From NCBI RefSeq assembly GCF_019355055.1, contig NZ_CP048411.1:2445501-2509500 (forward strand): DNA of 64,000 nt. The letters are read 5' to 3'. Made by a program: the position numbers and the translations under genes. Positions 60,307 to 64,000 of this stretch are shown here, one piece after another. Each line of letters begins with the position of its first letter. Within the stretch, counting starts at the first letter, position 1. The notes beneath the pieces were generated by a model. The model was given only the letters and a program-made list of their open reading frames with translations, made no database searches and had not been told where the DNA came from. The stretch comes from Pseudomonas sp. MTM4. Its GTDB lineage: Bacteria > Pseudomonadota > Gammaproteobacteria > Pseudomonadales > Pseudomonadaceae.

Positions 60307-60357
60307 TCGCCTTTCGGGACGGCGAATCGTCAGAAGTACCGGGCCGCCCACGCATGA

Positions 60358-60942
<585 letters not shown>

Positions 60943-60954
60943 CGACCCTCCGCG

Positions 60955-61473
60955 TTACTCTCTGCGCCACAGCGTCACCAGCGCGCCCTGGGTCCCGGCG
61001 ATCGGGTCACTGATCGGTACGCCGACCCGCTCGGCGCGCGCACGCGCCTCATCATGGCTGCGCTCGTCCGGGCGCAGCAGGTCGTACTGCTGCTCCACCG
61101 GGTAGCCGCCGACCACCTCGAAGTCTTCGCTCGCGCTCAGCCGACAGTGGCCGGTACCGGCCGGCAGCACCAACGCATCACCCGCACACACCTCGACTTC
61201 CTGCCCATGCTCGCCGCCAAGCATCAGCCGCGCCGAGCCCCGCGAAACGCCGAGCACTTCATGGGCGGTGGAATGAAAGTGATGATAGTCAAAGACGCTC
61301 GCGCGCCATTGCGCCGGCCACAGATGGCTGTTGAACAGGTTCTCGAAGGCGCTGGCGTAGTCGTTATCGGCCAGCGGTAATTGCCGGTACACCAGCACCG
61401 GATGCGGGCTGTTCGGCGTGCGGCCGTCACTGGAAAAATGCAGCTGCTCGGGTTGCGGGGCGGAACTGGGCAT
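60955..61473 (-). CDS. Cupin domain protein (YjlB-like)
   Basis: The 172-residue protein has a cupin barrel with the metal-type motif FDYHHFHSTAHEVLGVSRGS and the second motif GDALVLPAGTGHCRLSASED. It resembles the YjlB family, whose role is unknown. The frame extends to 61668, but GAGGTG upstream of the ATG at 61473 fixes the start. It lies downstream of cycB on the same strand after a terminator, so it probably has its own promoter. Confidence 0.8.
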   Translation of the reverse strand: MPSSAPQPEQLHFSSDGRTPNSPHPVLVYRQLPLADNDYASAFENLFNSHLWPAQWRASVFDYHHFHSTAHEVLGVSRGSARLMLGGEHGQEVEVCAGDALVLPAGTGHCRLSASEDFEVVGGYPVEQQYDLLRPDERSHDEARARAERVGVPISDPIAGTQGALVTLWRRE

Positions 61474-61580
61474 GGGCACCTCATGGTCATGCCAAGGGCC
61501 GGTATCACGCCGGCCCTCGGAACGGGTTCGTAGATTCGACCCGATGCTCCGCAGCTTTTCTCCCCGCCAGAAACGACAAA

Positions 61581-61596
61581 GCCGCCCGAAGGCGGC
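61581..61596 (-). terminator. Terminator of cycB
   Basis: A 6-bp GC stem (61581-61586 with 61591-61596, loop CGAA) lies 20 nt past the cycB stop. The minus strand continues TTTGTCGTTTCTG, a broken T-tract. This fits a modest intrinsic terminator. Confidence 0.7.
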
Positions 61597-61616
61597 GATG
61601 TCTGTCCAGCAGAAGC

Positions 61617-62039
61617 TTAGAGGCCGGACATGTGCTGGATGGCGGCTTTCAGCTCGTCGTCCGAACAATCGGCACAGGTGCCTTTAGGCGGCATGGCGTT
61701 GATACCGCTGATGGCATGCTTGAGCAAGCCATCCAGGCCGCCCGCTGCGTCGGCACGGGCCGTCCAGGCGGCAGAGTCGCCGGTCTTCGGTGAGTTGAGC
61801 AGACCGGAGCCGTGGCAGGCGGTGCAGAACTTGCCATAGACGTCTGCGCCACTGCGAGCGGCGCCGCCAGCGGCAGCAGTTGCCGGACCGGCCGCTGCAC
61901 ACTCTTCACCTTGAATACATACTTCGCCTACCGGCTTGAGTCGCTCGGCGATGTCGTCGTTGGTCGCAGCCTGAGCGCTCATTGCCCACAGGGCCACTAC
62001 GGCAGTCTGTGCTACCAGGATCTTCTTAATCAGGTTCAC
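61617..62039 (-). CDS. cycB: Cytochrome c5
   Basis: The 140-residue protein has a signal peptide (MNLIKKILVAQTAVVALWAM, cleavage near SAQA-A) and a single heme c site FCTACH (Cys72, Cys75, His76). The methionine ligand is in GINAMPPKGTC (Met115), and the extra disulfide pair CADC is typical of cytochrome c5. It is a periplasmic electron carrier between the bc1 complex or a reductase and terminal oxidases. It lies between pauR and the cupin gene, as in P. aeruginosa. Confidence 0.94.
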   Translation of the reverse strand: MNLIKKILVAQTAVVALWAMSAQAATNDDIAERLKPVGEVCIQGEECAAAGPATAAAGGAARSGADVYGKFCTACHGSGLLNSPKTGDSAAWTARADAAGGLDGLLKHAISGINAMPPKGTCADCSDDELKAAIQHMSGL

Positions 62040-62202
62040 CTTACACCCTCATGTGGCTAGACACGCCCGCGGCCACGGTTACGCGGGCGGCGGCTAGTAT
62101 AGCGGCAAGCCATGCTTGCCGAAACAACCCATATCGCGCAGGCCTGCCCAGCGACGCCGTGTCGCACCGCCAGCTCACCTGCGCAAATGCTGCCGAGCAG
62201 GT

Positions 62203-62751
62203 TCAGAAATTCGCGGGCGTGGTCGCGCTGATCAGCTTGGCAGGCGTATCGAACGGATTACGGAAACGATGCGGTTTGCTGCTTTCGAAGTAGTAGCTGT
62301 CGCCGGTTTCGAGCAGATAGGTCTGCCCGCTCACCGTCAGTTCCAGACGCCCCTCGACCAACATGCCGGCCTCTTCGCCCTGGTGCGCCAGCATGTCCGT
62401 ACCGGTATCGGAGCCGGGCGGATAAGTTTCGGAGAGAAAAGCGATGGCCCGTCCCGGATGCGCCTTGCCGACGAGCTTCATGCTCACCGCACCGTCGGAA
62501 ATATCGATCAGCTCACCCGCCTTGTAGACCACCTGGGTGTCGCCGTCCTGCTCGAAATCGGGTGAGAAGAACTCAACCAGCGACATAGGAATGCCGCTCA
62601 GCACCTTTTTCAGCGAGCTGATGGACGGACTGACGCTGTTCTTTTCGATCATGGAAATCGTGCTGTTGGTAACGCCAGCACGTTTGGCGAGTTCGCGCTG
62701 GGACAGGCCCTTGAGTTTGCGGATGGTTTGCAGTCGAACGCCGACGTCCAA
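62203..62751 (-). CDS. pauR: XRE-cupin transcriptional regulator PauR
   Basis: The 182-residue protein has an N-terminal XRE helix-turn-helix (RLQTIRKLKGLSQRELAKRA, STISMIEKNSVSPSISSLKK) and a C-terminal cupin effector domain. It is closely alike to P. aeruginosa PA5301 (PauR), a repressor of polyamine catabolism genes. The frame extends to 62766, but a GAGGG site upstream of the TTG at 62751 gives the start MDVGVRLQ. A TTG start is unusual, and an ATG elsewhere is lacking. It is 164 nt upstream of cycB. Confidence 0.85.
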   Translation of the reverse strand: MDVGVRLQTIRKLKGLSQRELAKRAGVTNSTISMIEKNSVSPSISSLKKVLSGIPMSLVEFFSPDFEQDGDTQVVYKAGELIDISDGAVSMKLVGKAHPGRAIAFLSETYPPGSDTGTDMLAHQGEEAGMLVEGRLELTVSGQTYLLETGDSYYFESSKPHRFRNPFDTPAKLISATTPANF

Positions 62752-62861
62752 TACGGGAGCCCTCAATCAAGCGCGAAAAACAATGCCGCTATGATGGCGA
62801 GGGCGTTCAGTATTTTCAACACATCAAATGGAATGAAGGGACTGACGGCGACAGGCGAAAT

Positions 62862-63218
62862 TTACTCCGGCAGCGCCGCCACGACCGACAGCTCGACGAG
62901 GATTTCCGGCTCGCACAGTTTGGCTTCGACAGTGGCGCGTGCCGGCGCGACGCCGTCGGGCAACCACTGGTCCCAGACCGCATTCATGCCGGCAAAGTCG
63001 GCGTCGATGTCCTTGAGGTAGATGGTCACCGACAGAATGTGCTGCTTGTCCGTACCGGCCTGACGCAGCAGGCGCTCGATGTTGTCCAGCGTCTCGCGCG
63101 TCTGCTGCTCGACGCCGGCACTCATGTCCTCGCCCACCTGACCGGCCAGATAGACGGTGTTGCCGTGGATGACGATCTGGCTCATGCGTACATCAGTGTG
63201 CAGGCGCTGTATGGGCAT
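62862..63218 (-). CDS. RidA family protein (reactive imine/enamine deaminase)
   Basis: The 118-residue protein belongs to the RidA/YjgF family, with [17 protein letters not shown], the [12 protein letters not shown] segment and the C-terminal [20 protein letters not shown] containing the arginine involved in catalysis. RidA enzymes deaminate imines made by dehydrogenases and PLP enzymes. AAGGAG upstream of the ATG at 63218 favours this start over 63185. Its start lies inside the 3' end of dadA (26-nt overlap), so it is translated with dadA. In PAO1 the gene order is dadA, RidA gene, dadX; dadX is absent here. Confidence 0.88.
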   Translation of the reverse strand: MPIQRLHTDVRMSQIVIHGNTVYLAGQVGEDMSAGVEQQTRETLDNIERLLRQAGTDKQHILSVTIYLKDIDADFAGMNAVWDQWLPDGVAPARATVEAKLCEPEILVELSVVAALPE

Positions 63219-64000
63219 GCTTGCGCGTCTCCTTGGTCTTGCCGTAACGGGAAATATCCAGCCCATTGGTGCTGATCTGGGTGCGCCTGGAGGCCAGCAG
63301 ATCGGCAAGCAGGCGACCGGACCCGCAGGCCATGGTCCAGCCCAAGGTGCCGTGGCCGGTATTGAGGAACAGGTTGCGATAGGCCGTGGCGCCAATGATC
63401 GGAGTGCCGTCCGGCGTCGCCGGACGCAGCCCGGTCCAGAGTTCCGCGCTACCCGGATCGCCACCCAGCGGAAACAGATCACCGACGACCATTTCCAGGG
63501 TTTCGCGCCGACGCGGATTGAGCGACAGGTCGTGACCGGCAATCTCGGCCATCCCACCCACCCGGATGCGCTGATCGAAACGGGTGATAGCGACCTTGTA
63601 GGTTTCATCTAGCACCGTGGATACCGGAGCCATGGTCGGGTCGCTGATCGGCACGGTGAGTGAGTAGCCCTTGAGTGGATAGACCGGAGCGCGGATGCCC
63701 AGCGGCTTGAGCATTTGCGAGCTGTAGCTGCCCAGCGCCAGCACATAGCGATCGGCGGTTTCCAGCTTGCCGTCAATCCACACGCCGTCGAGGCGGTCGC
63801 CGGAATATTCCAGGCGTTGAATGTCCTGATTGAAGCGGAACTCCACACCCAACTCACGTGCCATCTCGGCCAGCTTGGTGGTGAACAGCTGACAATCGCC
63901 GGTCTGGTCGTTGGGCAGGCGCAGCGCGCCGCTGAGTTTGTCGGCCACCTTGGCCAGCGCCGGCTCGGCACGGGCGATGCCGGTGCGATCGAGCAGTTCG
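63193..64000 (-). CDS. dadA: D-amino acid dehydrogenase DadA, C-terminal part (cut by window edge)
   Basis: The visible 269 residues are the C-terminal part of an FAD-dependent D-amino-acid dehydrogenase (DadA). The segment begins [20 protein letters not shown] and ends at a stop at 63193. Family sequence such as [20 protein letters not shown] and [14 protein letters not shown] is present, and the FAD-binding tail shows [17 protein letters not shown]. DadA feeds electrons from D-alanine and similar substrates to quinones. Its 3' end overlaps the ridA-type gene. The N-terminal FAD motif lies beyond the right edge. Confidence 0.92.
   Translation of the reverse strand, partial: ELLDRTGIARAEPALAKVADKLSGALRLPNDQTGDCQLFTTKLAEMARELGVEFRFNQDIQRLEYSGDRLDGVWIDGKLETADRYVLALGSYSSQMLKPLGIRAPVYPLKGYSLTVPISDPTMAPVSTVLDETYKVAITRFDQRIRVGGMAEIAGHDLSLNPRRRETLEMVVGDLFPLGGDPGSAELWTGLRPATPDGTPIIGATAYRNLFLNTGHGTLGWTMACGSGRLLADLLASRRTQISTNGLDISRYGKTKETRKHAHTAPAH

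Overview
The window reads as a stretch of chromosome from a high-GC gammaproteobacterium of the Pseudomonas / Stutzerimonas (P. stutzeri) group. Two things point there. First, the gene order follows, from memory, the P. aeruginosa PAO1 block around PA5236-PA5304: ubiD, rho, trxA, ppx, ppk, hemB, ABC-F, algP, algQ, dsbB, hemYXDC, algRZ, argH, corA, cyaA, rnk, cyaY, lptM, lysA, dapF, xerC, sutA, yjbQ, amtB, glnK, comM, betT, rep, xpt, cycB, pauR, dadA. Second, a single glnK is followed by two amtB genes, an arrangement reported for P. stutzeri A1501. Both statements come from family knowledge and not from a search. No rRNA, tRNA, CRISPR array, prophage or intact insertion sequence was seen.

Layout. 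Positions 1-8.7 kb hold quinone, termination, redox, polyphosphate and heme genes (ubiD, rho, trxA, ppx facing ppk1, hemB). Positions 9-15.5 kb hold elbB, a hotdog thioesterase, small membrane transporters and channels (LysE, TerC, MscS types) and an ABC-F ATPase. Positions 15.5-23.8 kb are the alginate/heme regulatory block on the minus strand: algP, algQ (rsd), dsbB, hemY, hemX, hemD, hemC, algR and algZ. A chemoreceptor gene with a FliA-type promoter lies between algZ and argH. Positions 26-33.4 kb hold argH, a GNAT enzyme, an unknown membrane protein, corA, two small hypotheticals and cyaA. Positions 33.4-39.6 kb hold a 318-bp element with terminal inverted repeats and an 81-bp miniature of it around rnk and cyaY, then a lptM-lysA-dapF-DUF484-xerC-HAD operon. 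Positions 39.7-50.3 kb hold sutA, yjbQ, amtB2-amtB1-glnK, ubiK, comM, betT and rep. 

The accessory part is 50.3-60.2 kb. It holds REPIN-type repeats and an IclR regulator next to a CoA-acylating aldehyde dehydrogenase plus an iron alcohol dehydrogenase. Next comes a divergent carbohydrate cluster: a GAPDH-family gene coupled to a cyclodeaminase-family gene on one strand, and two coupled GH13 enzymes plus a DUF1080 protein on the other. This cluster is the best candidate in the window for an undescribed metabolic unit. The last 3.6 kb return to the conserved order (xpt, cupin, cycB, pauR, ridA, dadA).

How the genes work together: hemB, hemC, hemD, hemX and hemY cover early tetrapyrrole synthesis; ppx and ppk1 set polyphosphate turnover; algZ-algR, algQ and algP form a regulatory group; lysA and dapF are the last two steps of lysine synthesis; glnK gates the two AmtB channels; pauR, ridA and dadA belong to amine and D-amino-acid catabolism.
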